Shown: one piece after another, positions 20,804 through 32,348 of the stretch | How positions within the stretch are numbered: position 1 is the first letter of the stretch | Layout: each line of letters opens with the position of its first letter | Notes under the pieces: model-generated | What the model saw: only the letters and a program-made list of their open reading frames with translations | What the model was told of the DNA's origin: nothing | Database searches by the model: none | Translations under genes and position numbers: made by a program | Source: Kappaphycus alvarezii | Taxonomy: Eukaryota; Rhodophyta; Florideophyceae; Gigartinales; Solieriaceae | DNA: 64,000 nt | Assembly: GCA_002205965.3 (NCBI GenBank) | Contig: NADL03000648.1 | Coordinates: 558,001-622,000 of the forward strand | Reading direction: 5' to 3'

Positions 20804-22040
20804 ATGTCCACCCTCTCCGTTGAAGACGCGCTTGACCAAGCGGGAAACTCCCTCGAGATTGCCGCCTCGTTACTCTGGCCTTTGGACAACAATCGCCTTC
20901 GTCCGACCGTCGATTATCGTCTCGATGTTCAGGCCCGCACTGAGGCTTATTCGCATGACGCTGCCCGGTATCCCTATTCGAGCACTTTGACGACCAAGTC
21001 TGGCAACGTCCCACCTACGGCCTTTTTAAACGACTTTTGGACAATTACACCGCTGAGACGGGCGTGCCGGAGGTGGTGTCGCAAGAGGAACGCGCAGAGG
21101 AGGAGAGCTTTCTCTCTGCAATTTGTGAGACGTCGTGCATCCAGTTTGTGTACCGCTGGCTGCAAAACAACTCGAGTATGAATTGCGATAGCATGGAGAC
21201 TTTTCGCAGATGCTCAAGGAGATGTGGTTCTTTCACTATAGTCGCGACGCGTATCGAGATTCATCTGGATTTGAGCACGCTTTCTGTGGTGAGTTGGATG
21301 ACTGGGAAGGTGAAGGGGCTGCATAACTTTGTTCAAGTGCTAATTGAGGAGGGGCGCGGCAATTTCAATTACCAGGGTTACCTGGACATTCGCGGCGAAC
21401 CCTGTCCCGAGGCACCGCCAGAGAATCAGCAGTTGATTACAATCCTTTGAATGGTTGGGCGAAACCAAGCCGGTGTCATCGATGTTTGTCGGTGTGTCAC
21501 CAGAGTTTGAGTTTGCGCTCTACACGCTCATCTACGTCGCTGGTAGGGAGAGCTGGAGGTGCAGCTTGGTCCGTACAATACCCGGATCAAGGTGTACCAA
21601 ATGGATGGCAAGATTGGCACCGCTTTCCGGAACTTTTGGGGGTGGATTCCGACATGCTTGAACAAGAACAAGCTGCCCCAACCTATCAGGTAGAGACTGA
21701 GCAGCAGACGGCGCCCTCTTATCCGGTGGAGGCAGAGGAACACGGCCCTTCAGGATATGCCGCTGAGACTCCTCTTGGTGGTATTCCTGGACTCGTAAGT
21801 GAAGTTGCTCAAGGTGATTTTCCTCCCCTGGGGTCGTTGGCAAAGCCGGTGAGTGAGGCGATTAGCTATGCGAGTGCGTTATTGGGTGGTGATGAGCAGA
21901 ATCGAGAGGGTGGGGCAGAGGCCATTGCAAGCAATCTTCTGGGTGCGTTTGGGGTACAGAAGACAAACACGGAAGGTGATGATGAGAAGGAGAAAGCAGA
22001 AGGTGAGGAAAGTGGTAGATTAACAGCCACAACAAAATGA
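20804..22040 (+). pseudogene. EndoU (XendoU)-like endoribonuclease, frame-broken, with acidic tail
   Basis: The ATG at 20804 opens LWPLDNNRLRPTVDYRL. Following similarity across frames gives PTYGLFKRLLDNYTAETG, GFEHAFCGE, GLHNFVQVLIEEG, ETKPVSSMFVGVSPEFEFAL and a final IKVYQMDGKIGTAF. These are the XendoU blocks in the correct order. The catalytic His (FEH at 21276), second His (LHN at 21322) and Lys (TKP at 21467) are all encoded. The frame changes near 20975, 21195, 21305, 21444, 21547 and 21625, six times in about 650 bases, with conserved residues on each side. The last 135 codons are a Glu/Pro/Gly-rich tail (ETEQQTAPSYPVEAEEHG). EndoU enzymes cut RNA at U using Mn2+. No secretion signal is visible, so a cytosolic or nuclear role is likelier if it works. 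Confidence 0.72.
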
Positions 22041-22589
22041 AATTTGTCGATGTGTTCATGAAGCTCTATCGCAAGCTCAGGCCAAAACGATAGTGCGCCT
22101 TGTGAGGTGCATTTTGCCATAACCTTGCGGTGAATGTTCGAACCGTATCTGACTTTTGTGTAATGTTTTTTCCTGTTTGTGTTTGTTCTTAATTGGAGGT
22201 GGGTCGGTATGGGGGCGCCCTGCTTGGTAGATGTGCGGGGTGCAGCGCACAAAAGGAATGCGTCAGTGGTTTACCGCGGAGAGATTTACCATCGCGAAGA
22301 GTGAAGACCATATTTTAGTGTGGCGCATTCATCCGTAATTCGCAACTCTGTTTGCGTGATTCCCCGCGGCCGGTCCAAATGCTGTTCGGCTGATTAAATT
22401 TTCCAGTGCAAACCGCATGGAACGAGCGAAATTCTAGTTGTTAGACGCAATTCGCACATCACCACACGGCAGTCAATGACCTCATCGTGAGTAATGACGA
22501 CGACTCTGAACCTCTCTCGCCGTAAACTTAGTATCTCATTGATCCTCTGCGATCAATCTTCAAGTTGCGAGCACACGGAAAACCCACCC
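22041..22589. other. Spacer between EndoU and kinase genes
   Basis: No credible coding frame is present. The stretch should hold the EndoU 3' end and the promoter of the first kinase. I see no clear TATA box, repeat or RNA gene in it. Confidence 0.4.
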
Positions 22590-23720
22590 ATGACCACATC
22601 AACATTCTAGGCGTCGACGCCGGTGGCTCTGCAACACAAGCTGCGCTCTTCTCATCCACCGGACACAAGCTGCACTCCATCACTGGAAGGCTGCCAATCC
22701 ACACGCGGTCGGGTTTGACTCGTCCGCAGCCGAGATTTCCCACTGATCCTGCAGCTTCTCCGCACCGACTTTTTAGCGCCGGAGGTCATTGCAGTATGTC
22801 TATCCGGCGGAGAATGTGCGAATCTGCGCGAGCGCTACAGGACGTATATCGTCAATACGCTACATGTGTCGAGCAGCACGCACGTGTGCGTGATGCATGA
22901 TGCAATAGGGCCAGTGGGACTGATATTGGGGTATAAGCGGTGTGAAGTGTCAGAAAGTGTGGGTATAGTTAGTTTGATTGTGGAACTGGGTCCGTGGCGG
23001 CTGGGTTTGGTGTGCGGCCTGTGGGGTGAAAGGAGCGTGGGGGTGGGAAATTCAAGAGTGGGGCAAGTGTGGGGGCCGTGGGCCGATTGTGGGTGATGAA
23101 GGTTCGGGGTATTGGATTGCGACGTCGGTGTTGAGGAGAGCGCTGCGTGTTTGGGATGGAATGGAAGGGGAAGGTGTTAACGCTTGTGCGGATAGGGGAA
23201 TGGCGGAGGAAATTCTGCGGGTTGTGTACAGGGCTTGGATCGGTTGACAGACGGGGTGAGTGACGACATGGTGGAGCGGCTGGTGGGATATATTCATGCC
23301 GGCAGTACGCGTCGTGGGGACATAGCGTCGGTGACAGAGGCGTTCGGTGGCTTGGCGAAGCGGGGGAACGCAATATGCAGCGAAGTGTTCTTCGTTGCTG
23401 GCAGACACCTTGCGGATTTGTTGCTTACAGTTGCGAATGGACTTTTGTCGGCGGTGGAGATGAATGTGATTCGAGTGGATGCGGTGGCAGCGGGGGGTGT
23501 GTTGGGATGTTGGGATGTTGTGCCGTCTTTTTCAAGCGGCTTTCTGCAGAAAATCGAGCCTCACTGGAGCGCTGGGAAGCAGATTCGAATCATGCTGATG
23601 CGGAATGAGGTTGGAGATTTGGCATTCGCCTGCGCACGACTTGCTCGAATCTCTTTGGGCTACGATGATACAGATCTATGGGAGACATCGGCGGATCAAA
23701 TGCTTCACGTGATCAGGTAA
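22590..23720 (+). pseudogene. BadF/N-acetylglucosamine kinase-like gene 1, frame-broken
   Basis: The ATG at 22590 is followed in the next frame by ILGVDAGGSATQAAL, the phosphate-1 loop of the ASKHA-fold BadF/BadG and GlcNAc-kinase family. Then come NPHAVGFDSSAAEI, VIAVCLSGGECANLRERY, VCVMHDAIGPVGLILG, DCGTGSVAAGFG and PIVGDEGSGYWIATSVLRRAL, in family order and spread over the three frames. These are the connect, phosphate-2 (GTGS) and adenosine-contacting (GDEGSG) motifs. The C-terminal 160 codons from 23235 are open. At least five frame changes occur. The family phosphorylates GlcNAc or related sugars, or acts as an ATPase activator. It sits head to tail with a diverged paralogue 100 bases downstream. 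Confidence 0.68.
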
Positions 23721-23759
23721 ACTATTACACAACAGCATTCACAAGTCGATCTCAAAAGC

Positions 23760-23767
23760 TATAAAAG
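23760..23767 (+). promoter_or_regulatory. TATA box of kinase-like gene 2
   Basis: tataaaag lies 60 bases before the ATG at 23820, in the 99-base spacer after gene 1. Position and sequence suit a core promoter, which means the second kinase would be transcribed on its own. Confidence 0.5.
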
Positions 23768-23819
23768 CACCTCACCTTAGCATCCCATTGCAGCCACCTT
23801 TCAGTGCCTCAACCATGAC

Positions 23820-24978
23820 ATGTCAGATGTCCACACACCTCGCTACTATCAAAACCCATCACAATCCTCCAATCCTCCATCCACTCCTCCTTCTCACCAC
23901 ACCATCATCGGCATCGACACCAGCACATCCACCTCTTGTGCAGTTTACTCACACTTCACGGCCGCCTGCTTCGCACCGTATATGGACAAGCCCTCAACCC
24001 TCGTATCCTCGGCTTTGATTCCTCCGCCACTGCTCTATCAAACCTTATCCAGCGTTCGCTACCCACGCCAAACCAAACCCGTCCGTATCGTCGCCATCGC
24101 CCTTGCCGGTGCCCATCTGCAATCCCTTCGCAACCGGTATACCGCTCACATCCGCCAAACAGTAACTTTGCCCTCTTTCACTCGCGTCATCATCGCGAAT
24201 GAAGCCCTATCCCCCATGGGTCTCGTCGTTCCTGCCGTGTTCCATGGTGATCTCACACATATGAACCCCGCCTCATTGTCCTTGTTGCTAGCGTCGACAC
24301 CGTTACGACATCTTGTTCAATCTGTGAAAACAATTTCGTCGATTCAACCACCGATAGTCTTCTCCACGGTGACAAGTACACTACAAAGTAAACAAGATAT
24401 GCGGAAGCTGGGGTTCCATCCTGGGTGCTGACGGCTCAACCTATGCTGTCGCCATAAAAGTGCTTCGCACAGCCCTCCGCATTATCGATGGTCGTGCCTC
24501 GATGGTTGTGAAAAAGCTCTTAAACTGCGGTGCCATTGCTTTCTGTCATGAGGATGAAGCGAAGGCACTGGCTGTTACTGTTCTTTACGCTGCGCTTGCG
24601 CATTTTAGCATTCGCGCAGATGATATTGAGAATGGCGTAGCACGACTAGCAGCCCACCTTAACAACAACAAAACGAGTCGTTTTGATATCGCTTCCTTGA
24701 CTGCTGTCCTATCTTCACTGGCCGCCGCTGGTCACGGCCTGTGCAAGCAGGCCTTTGCAGATGCCGGTCGTGAACTAGGCTCTTCCCTTATGGACACCTT
24801 GAGAGGAACAACCATGACCGAGAGGGACACCCTGCAACGCACGGCTGTTTGTGCTGCCGGCGACATGTTCAATGCATGGCGGGAGGTCCCGGACTTTGCA
24901 AAACGCCTTCCGCGGGATGGTGCATACCTGTCGAAGCGAGTAGAACAAGCCTACCGTCAATTGGATGGACGTCGCTAA
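23820..24978 (+). pseudogene. BadF/N-acetylglucosamine kinase-like gene 2 (diverged paralogue)
   Basis: From the ATG at 23820 an open frame of 203 codons carries TIIGIDTSTSTSCAVYSHF, a phosphate-1 loop in which the usual GG is STS. Later comes VRIVAIALAGAHLQSLRNRY and VIIANEALSPMGLVV, matching AVCLSGGE and VMHDAIGPVGLIL of gene 1. Between 24370 and 24400 the reading moves to another frame: GSWGSILGADGSTYAVAIKV corresponds to the GDEGSGYW block of gene 1, with D-E changed to A-D. The final 172 codons from 24460 are open. Substitutions in both nucleotide-binding loops suggest altered or lost kinase activity besides the frame change. The 3' end overlaps the opposite-strand oxygenase frame by 110 bases. 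Confidence 0.6.
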
Positions 24979-25567
24979 AGTTGAGCGGAGACTCATACAT
25001 GCGAAGGGATCCACCGTGAGTGTGCTGCCAATCTGGAGTCAGATAAAGTAAAGCAGTTACAACGCGATCATCTTGGGTGGGGGTAGAGTCGAGATGAACA
25101 GGAAAGCAAGCGGAGAAGCCATCGGACCGTTGGACCTTGATTGCATGGGAATGTAGCGTCATGCGAGGGGCAAAGACGTTCAGCAGGGTGCAGATGGTGG
25201 AGTCGTCACGAAGTGCATTGAGCGCGGGAAGCGTTTCAAAAGCGTCCGGAGGAAGGAGGTTGAGTTCCGCTTCGTAGACATGACGCTTTGGAAATGTGCG
25301 AGCGGGAGACCCTTTGCGCACAATGTGTGTAGCATTAAGGCGGAGATGACCGTCGCTTGCAAGGGTATCTATTTCCGCACGGAGGGCGGCAGTGGTTGTC
25401 GGGGTTAGGGCCTGATCAAAGATGGCAAAGCCGTTTGAGACCAATTGCTGGGCCGTCTGCGGTGGGAAGTGGCGCACGCCGTGGATGGAACGAGTAGAGT
25501 AATTGCTGATTCTGGACGAGTGGCGTGAAGTTCGGGTTAGGGAAAGAGTTCGAAGGGCTTTGTTCAT
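24869..25567 (-). CDS. 2-oxoglutarate/Fe(II)-dependent oxygenase (prolyl-4-hydroxylase-like)
   Basis: An open frame of 232 codons starts at ATG 25567. The first 30 residues (MNKALRTLSLTRTSRHSSRI...) lack acids and are rich in Arg, Ser and Thr, like an organelle transit peptide. The core has the metal ligands HLD (H158 and D160) in FPVHLDSTP, then VVTALLYLTPDWQHTHGGSLRMY and DGRLVLLAS (204-212), the standard order of the double-stranded beta-helix. The distal His is probably H216 or H217. The usual Arg that binds 2-oxoglutarate is not clear, because the frame diverges after residue 220 where it overlaps the kinase gene. A GTATG just there could be an intron donor. Its substrate is unknown. Confidence 0.65.
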   Translation of the reverse strand: MNKALRTLSLTRTSRHSSRISNYSTRSIHGVRHFPPQTAQQLVSNGFAIFDQALTPTTTAALRAEIDTLASDGHLRLNATHIVRKGSPARTFPKRHVYEAELNLLPPDAFETLPALNALRDDSTICTLLNVFAPRMTLHSHAIKVQRSDGFSACFPVHLDSTPTQDDRVVTALLYLTPDWQHTHGGSLRMYESPLNFSDVHPIDGRLVLLASTGMHHPAEGVLQSPGPPAMH

Positions 25568-26838
25568 TGTGAGCTCGTTTGGGATCTACGAAGCTTGACA
25601 TCGCGAAAGAAGATAACGGATCCGAAGTCTGTACGGGTGAGTCATTCGCCAATGTGGATTTTGAACGTGGCCACGTGTTGTTTTCGGTACAGCACGGTAT
25701 TGTCCAGTTGGCAGCAGCAAAAAAGTAAACACTGTAATGTGCGGTACCTTGCTGGCACTGTAGAAATTGTGATATGGCTGTCGTGGGTGGCCACATCAAA
25801 GTACAATGATTACACCCTGGCAACAGAGATCCTCGCCAAGGTGACCATTTGAGTTCTGCCCATAACCGGTTGTACTACCGAGAAAATGGCACAACTAGGG
25901 TGCCTAATGTCGGTCCACTTGGGAAGTGATGTGTAACTATGTAGTGCAATGCGCGGTGCGCAGTTCTTCTCGTCTCGGAAAGGAACCCCGTCAGACACAG
26001 AGAAAACAAACAAACACACACCAAGACCCATAGGGTGTTCGGTGCCCCTCATTCTCTTAAAAAACCTGCGACGTAGTAGCGCAGCTCTCCGACTGCAAGG
26101 AGAAGTGGGGCTAGAAGAGCGGGGGTGATTCCTTGGACGGCGGGGCGGTAAACTTGTCCTCCGAGTTGTAAGGCCGGACTGTGTCCGCGGAATGCTACAA
26201 AATTGATAAGGATCGGTTCCAAAGAACCGTAGACACCAGAGGTGTAATACTGGACAAAGAAGATTTAATAGTGGGTCAGAGATGCTGAATATCTCCTTTG
26301 GAGATAATGGAGTTTCAGCAACGACAACCTTGAAGTTCCTATTTGTATATGAACGCCAGAGTTCAGGGCGCCAAGTGTGAGTAAATATCACAAACAAAAA
26401 ACAAAAGGGGTATTATAATCTTGGATAGAGAGGGAGAATTAAAAAGGGGGACTCGGACGGATTAACGTGGACGGATAAACGTGGCTATAACCAAAGTTGC
26501 CGTTGGCAAGGTTTCTGCAAATGCGGAAGTTGGGAGATAAGTTCAGAGCCAACACCGGGGAGGCTGTTTGATCTGGGGTACTAGTGGCCAGGTAGGTATA
26601 AAAAGTAGTTAGGTAGGTTAGGATTATCTACGGCGGCGGGGTAAGTAAAGTCACGGTCAGCCAAGTAATGGAGATCCAAGTTAGAGATAATCAAGTCCAA
26701 TTTGGGGGCCGATTAATCCAGATTTCAAGCCCTTAAATCGTCTCGGGTGGCTATACAGTACCAAAAGTAATAGTGGGCGACCAGCGAAAATTGCCCTTAC
26801 TGTAAATTACAGTGCCTGCTGGTTAGCAGGCACTGCAA
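25568..26838. other. Spacer with possible LTR and primer-binding site
   Basis: The left part should hold the oxygenase promoter. A 195-codon minus frame (26397-25810) is Arg/Ser-rich with no recognised domain. On the minus strand TGGCGCCCTGAAC begins at 26373 and resembles a retroelement primer-binding site, which would place an LTR end just to its right, but no matching LTR partner was found. A short hairpin (gtgcctgct / agcaggcac) lies at 26811-26833. Confidence 0.3.
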
Positions 26839-29800
26839 TTACCAAAAAAAGATCACAAAAATAAGCTCTGCGGATGGCAGTACAGTGTGAGTGCCAATTG
26901 TACTATAAATTATTCCATTTGGAGTTGTCTTAAAGTTTACCACTGCGATTTTTGTGTTTTCAAATTTTCCCTCTTTAGATTCGAATCGTTCGAGGGTCTT
27001 GTCCGGCTCTTTCAAAAATTCGTTATTTACACAAATGAGGGAGTCATACACATAAGCACCAACAAAGCCAAGTAGGCCACCCGCACTATGTTTCGAATAA
27101 CGTGATATTTCAAGGGGCGTCGGTTTCATTCCAATTAAATAAGTAAGTTGATGGGAAATAGTACTATTACAATAGTCTCCGGCATCCGTGAGGCCGTATA
27201 GGGGTTTCAACATTTGCAAGAGTTCTTCTGATGAGATTTTAAGTCCTAGGTTGGGTTTGATAAAGACTTTTCGCATAAGCTGTTCTACAGATTGAAGATA
27301 GGCTTGTCGAAAATGATGGCTCCATTGACGGAAATTTTAATTAGCGGCATGCGATATTACGAGTTTATAATCGACGAAAAGGAGTGTAGTCGTGCACTAG
27401 GGAAGCTTTTTTTTGTCACGGTGACCTTGCACTACGACTCGTGCTTTGAAGGTGGCTAAGTCGTTTCGACTTTCTTAATAGAAAGGAAGAAGCGCGCATT
27501 ATGTATATTCGCATTATAGGGTATGCAAATTTTGAGAACAAGTACCTCTATCAATGAATCCATGTATTTCCTTAAGTTTGTAATCGATGAATTCGAGTAA
27601 TGTACAACGTGGATATGAATGTTGAAGGATTTCGTTGATGATTTAATCGGTATAAAACGGTGGCTGCGTCTCATTGACTCTCGCTTCAGCTTGGATGGCA
27701 TATTTAATGAAGGATTCATGAGTACTTTTCTTCGAGATCGGTAAGGTCTCGGATGTAAGGATAGAGTTGCGATATTGCATGTCGACCGATTTCGCTAATG
27801 CAATCCATAAAGGCTTGCTTGTCATCAAGACGAGTGATATTGAAGGGACCTGTCCACCTAATTTGTTCCTTTTCTCGATACTTTAGAACTTCTTCTCCAA
27901 CTTTGAATTTATATTTAGTGACCTGTGGGAGGTTGGACTGAAGTGCCCTTTGGATTCGTAGTTGCCATGATCGTTTCTATTTCGGCACGAGCTGCTGCCA
28001 AAGCTATCATTCTGTCTGCTTGGAATTCTAACGATGTGTTTATTGCGAGAAAACTTAGAATATTACTATAGATAAGAAGGAAGGGGACGAGTCGTCTGAG
28101 TTCATTGCATCGTTCATAGCTTTGGCGGCAAGTTGTAGGGCGAAGGCAAATTCTACACCGGGACGATCGAGGCGGATTTTCCGAATTATTCTACGAATTG
28201 GCTCGTGGTATCGTTCTCCAGGTCCAGGAGAATTGTTAGATTCGATTCCAGATAATTATAGTGTGATTCCAGTCATGTTTGTTATATCTCGGAAACGTGG
28301 GGACAAAAAGGTGGATATTTGATCCACGTTGAATTTACCCGGAACTAGATGTATACTTGTGCCAAGAATTTTAGAAAAGAGATCCAAATGCGTTATTGAA
28401 TGTTTTAGAAACTGAGCAAACTTAGAAGCTGCAGTCTGTCTCTGGTTTCGTTAAGGACGCTGAGCCAGGATATGGTCTGGCGAGCCATATCCCCAGCAGC
28501 AGCGACTACCTGCCTGATTTACAGAGCAAATATGCTGACTAGCATACTTGGTAGCTTTGTCAAGGTGTTTATAAACGGCCTGATGACCAAAAATTTTCTA
28601 TGGGTAGGCTGATTTCCGTAATTATTGCCGAAGATAGACTGATCTGACTGAGCATATATGTTTCTTCAATATCTTTTATGGTTCAATGTAGCTGAGTGTA
28701 CATTTGATTGTATATTATTGCCGCAAAAGTGGTGTGAGCAACAGTATTGCTAGCCCAGTCACAGCTTCTGATTTCGTTTCAAACACTCGACCTTTTTTTC
28801 TTTAGTTCTGCAATGAGGAGATGCTCGGGAATGGTATTTTGTGATCAGGCTATGGAATTTATCTAGCGCTGCGAAGTGGTTGAGTCCTTTAGAGACGAAT
28901 TCTTGGAATGACAATTTGGAGAGAAAGCGGTAGAATGGTTGTTGGGCTACAATACTGTCAATTTACCAGTCCGTAATTTCGATATCTTCTCCAAAGTCTC
29001 GGAGTTGTCCTTCAATGTGTGTTTGGAAGTATTTAATAACGTTAAAAATGAATAGTAGATGCAGAAAATGCATTTTATGTTCCCTGCTAATGTTGAAGTC
29101 TCGACAAGCGTATTTGTATTCCTGAGCAAATAGTTGAAGGCTTTCGAGCATATGTGGAGAAAATTAACGGTATTTGGTTGTATCTGGCGGACATCGCTGA
29201 TGTAATTTTGGTGACGTCAGGTTTAATCGGTTTATGAGGTGCCTTATGAGAGGTGCTTGCGGGGTTATTCTGACCAATTGCATTTTATTGTGCTGGGCCT
29301 TCGGCGTTGAGAAGTATATTGATGTATATATTTGCAACGGAGCAAATGTTTTCAAGGTACATTGCGTAAAAACGTCGAAGAGAAGCCCTTGATTTTTTTT
29401 CCGACCTTTTGGTGACAAATTTCGCAGAAAAGCAGAAAACACCGAAATACCCTTTTGTGTCGAATAATTGATTTCGAAAACATAGCTGGCACTGAAAAAC
29501 TTTCGCTGGTATTTGATAAAGTTCTTCACCGAAGAGGTTATTATCGCGCTCATAGCCGCGGATGGCGTAAAAAATTCCTCCTGCCACTCCGTTATTAGAA
29601 ATATGTTGTGACCGAGGACGAAAACTTAGTTATCATTGTGTGTATTTAGTGCCAAGGGGGATTTATTTGGATCGAATAGAGCACAGGGCCTGTATGGATA
29701 GGGTACTTGTTTTGATACGGGGCGGGTGGTGGTTTTGGGGAGGCAGTTTGTACGAAGGCTGATTTTTTAGTTGAAGGTCTTTTTGGAGGAAGAAGGTCGG

Positions 29801-30215
29801 AGTTCCGAGCTAGGACTGGCGGTATCGAGAGAAGATATTGGTTCTACACCGTCCGTTACTATGTCGGATGTATCCGGGGCAGCATAATCCATTCTTTTAG
29901 ATAGCGTAAGTTTACTAGTGGTACTCGGTGTATCGGGGGTTACTGTAGTCTCCTGGGCGTTTGCTTCTGTACAACGACTAGCGGCAGGTGGTGTATCGGA
30001 GGTTACTTTATTCATATACTACTCGGTTTTTGCTTGTGTACGGCGAGTAGCGCTTCGTATATTTGGCAGGGATCCAATTTGAGACTTACGATCCCGTGTC
30101 TCAGTCCATCAAAAAGCATTTTCTGTGCTAAATAACTAAATAATGCACTTGAGCCAATATAAAAGTTCTTTATTCTCAAATAATTAATTTTAAAGAAAAA
30201 AATAATGGAAACCAA
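26839..30215 (-). mobile_element. Ty1/copia retrotransposon fossil A
   Basis: Read on the minus strand, the order is a gag-like region (about 29.6-28.9 kb, LQLFAQEYKYACRDF), an integrase (about 28.4-27.7 kb) and a reverse transcriptase (27276-26839). The integrase contains PGPGERYHEPIRRI and an end domain with WTGPFNITRLDDK. The RT contains LLKPLYGLTDAGDY. The Gag-integrase-RT order defines copia. The element is old and broken many times; RT is only partly represented. LTRs could not be recognised, so the boundaries are approximate. It is the same lineage as fossil B at 52 kb. Confidence 0.72.
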
Positions 30216-32169
30216 TTAACTTGAAATAAATTAAAATTAAAGAACTAAAAAATAACTGTCCTTACATTTTTCAACGACGAAACAGTATAGTCAAGTGCTT
30301 TTTACTTTCAAATGGAGGTCAAAATCGTGCGGGGACTGCGACATCTTATCGCAAAGTGGGAAAAAAGGGTACGTCGCTCGGAGCAGGTGTTGCGGTGTTC
30401 CTGGATATAGCGGGGTCGTGAAGGAAGAGAGCGGTAGAAAAGTGTGATTGTTGCAGGGAAAACAGCGGAATTTGGGGGTGGAGATGGGTCCTAAAGTGGA
30501 TGGATGCACGCGCTGATTTCTGGTAGCGCGAAGAATGCGGTCTTTTACGATGCGTGAGTTGCCGAAGCTCTAGCGGTGGTAATTTTCTCTGTCGTCAATG
30601 CGCTCCATACAGGGTCAGTTTCTTGCCCTTGTAGCTTCGAATGTGATGGTGTTGCGAAAAGGCGCGCCAGCTGGCTAACGAGCAGAGCTTGGGACGCGGT
30701 TTGCAGAATGGATAGCGGATCTTGTTGTGTTGCGTATCTATGATGAGGTAGTGAGAATATTGCGGGCGGAGGATCTTGTCAATATCGGAGATAGCGGCGA
30801 GCTTGCGATGAACATGCAATCAGGAGAAACAGAGGATGTGTTCAAATTTTCTTCGGTAGCGATCGCCAGCGGTGGTGCCTGCGAAAGAGAAGCCTATTCT
30901 TCTTCGCCCAGCCACTCGGTGGGTATAGTGGCCGCGGGGGGTTCTTGGTTCGGTCAATGTCCCGGTTCCGCAAAAAAAACAATTGCAACACGCTTGTCAG
31001 TCAACTAGCTAGGCTTGACGTACCATAGTGTGGTATGTCAATTTTGGTCAAGTGTTCGCTGGCAGCGATTTGCAACTTACTTTAACATGCGTCATTAAGG
31101 ACGTGTATTCCGGAATTTCAGTCCACTAGGAACGTGGATTGGGGTGACAAAGTTGTTGAGACGTTGTTGAATACTATGTAGATGCTTATGCCCATTCTGT
31201 CCGCTAATCGGTGAACTGAGCTCTTTATATAGTGGTAGAATAGGTCTGGACTCTAATCTATTGTAGAGTAGATGCAATAAAGATAAAAGAAATTATTACA
31301 CTAAAGGAAATTGTGTGTTTTGGGGACCTGGTGCTGTGACTGAAACCAAACGTTCTGAGAACGATGGAATGTTTTGGAGGGTTCCGCTGGATAAGCGAAT
31401 ATGTGCGCCTTTGTGAACTCGACGTGAAAAATTCTTCTGGTCGGCTACTGAAATTTCGCATATGTAGTATAGGGCGTACAAGTTTTCTGGCTCGTATGGA
31501 TCAAGCATTCATGTCGATGTTTCTACCTGAGTTAGTGCGCAGAGTTTGCACGATGTAAAGGTATATCCTATAGACATATGATACAAGTGGTACAATGCAG
31601 GCACTATAATGAATAATACAGGGACTTTCACGAGTTTCACAGGTACACGTGTTTGTAGTATAGAGTAGTAGTAGGAGTGAGCTGGCAAATTTATATTTCG
31701 TTGATGTGTATTAATATTGCGATGTATATAATTACGTTATGCTGGTATGATGTTTTTTATGATTATTTTGTGTAGTGAGTTTTTTGTGTTGTTGGTTAGG
31801 TTGTTCTTGGATTTTTTTATTCATGGGGGGTGTGAATTTGACGTAGTTCATAAGTTGCAGTTTGCTGAGATTCCAAGTAAAATTACAGCAAGAGCTAACT
31901 AACTTTCTTTGTTAAAAATCGCCCTTTCACTTCAACCTTCTTTTTACAGCTATAATCTCTCTCGAAGTGTCGCACTGGAGAGAAGAGGTAACTAAATAAT
32001 TGAAATAGCTACGGACTGCGCCTGTTTCCTGAGTAATGCTCTAAATTTATCACGATAATCCTTACTAGGGTGTGTATCTACATTGTTGGTGTTAGTTTTG
32101 ATACTGTTGTAGCTAATTTTCTCGGTGTCGATGTTGATATCATTGATTGTGATGTCATAAGTGTGTTTA
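30216..32169. other. AT-rich tract beside copia A
   Basis: Short frames on both strands have no recognisable domain (for example 30819-30595 minus and 30727-31008 plus). Part may be the 5' end or LTR of copia A. A small hairpin (ttgacgtacca / tggtatgtcaa) lies at 31016-31043. Nothing else could be supported. Confidence 0.35.
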
Positions 32170-32348
32170 GGCAAACAACGATCGGTAAATATTCGGTGGA
32201 AATTTCGGAACGAAATTAGGGTTAACATCGTGGTACCGAAAAGTCTGACCGAATTTTCGGTCTTCACCCCTGTGTACCGAAATTTTCTTCGATAGTTAAA
32301 AACCCATTCCTCGCCCTCAGCAACTTTCAATTCCGCACAACCACCACC

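Noticed and set aside
22565-22900. Kinase 1 starting at 22565
   Set aside because: That codon is TTG; the likely start is the ATG at 22590 in another frame.
19300-24400. Introns as the cause of frame changes in FkbM, EndoU and kinase genes
   Set aside because: Conserved residues continue across the change points with no room for GT...AG segments; shifts of one or two bases fit better.
13685-25567. Bacterial contamination or an operon
   Set aside because: Signal-anchored eukaryotic-type glycosyltransferases, mixed strands, a TATA box and no ribosome-binding sites argue for a nuclear locus.
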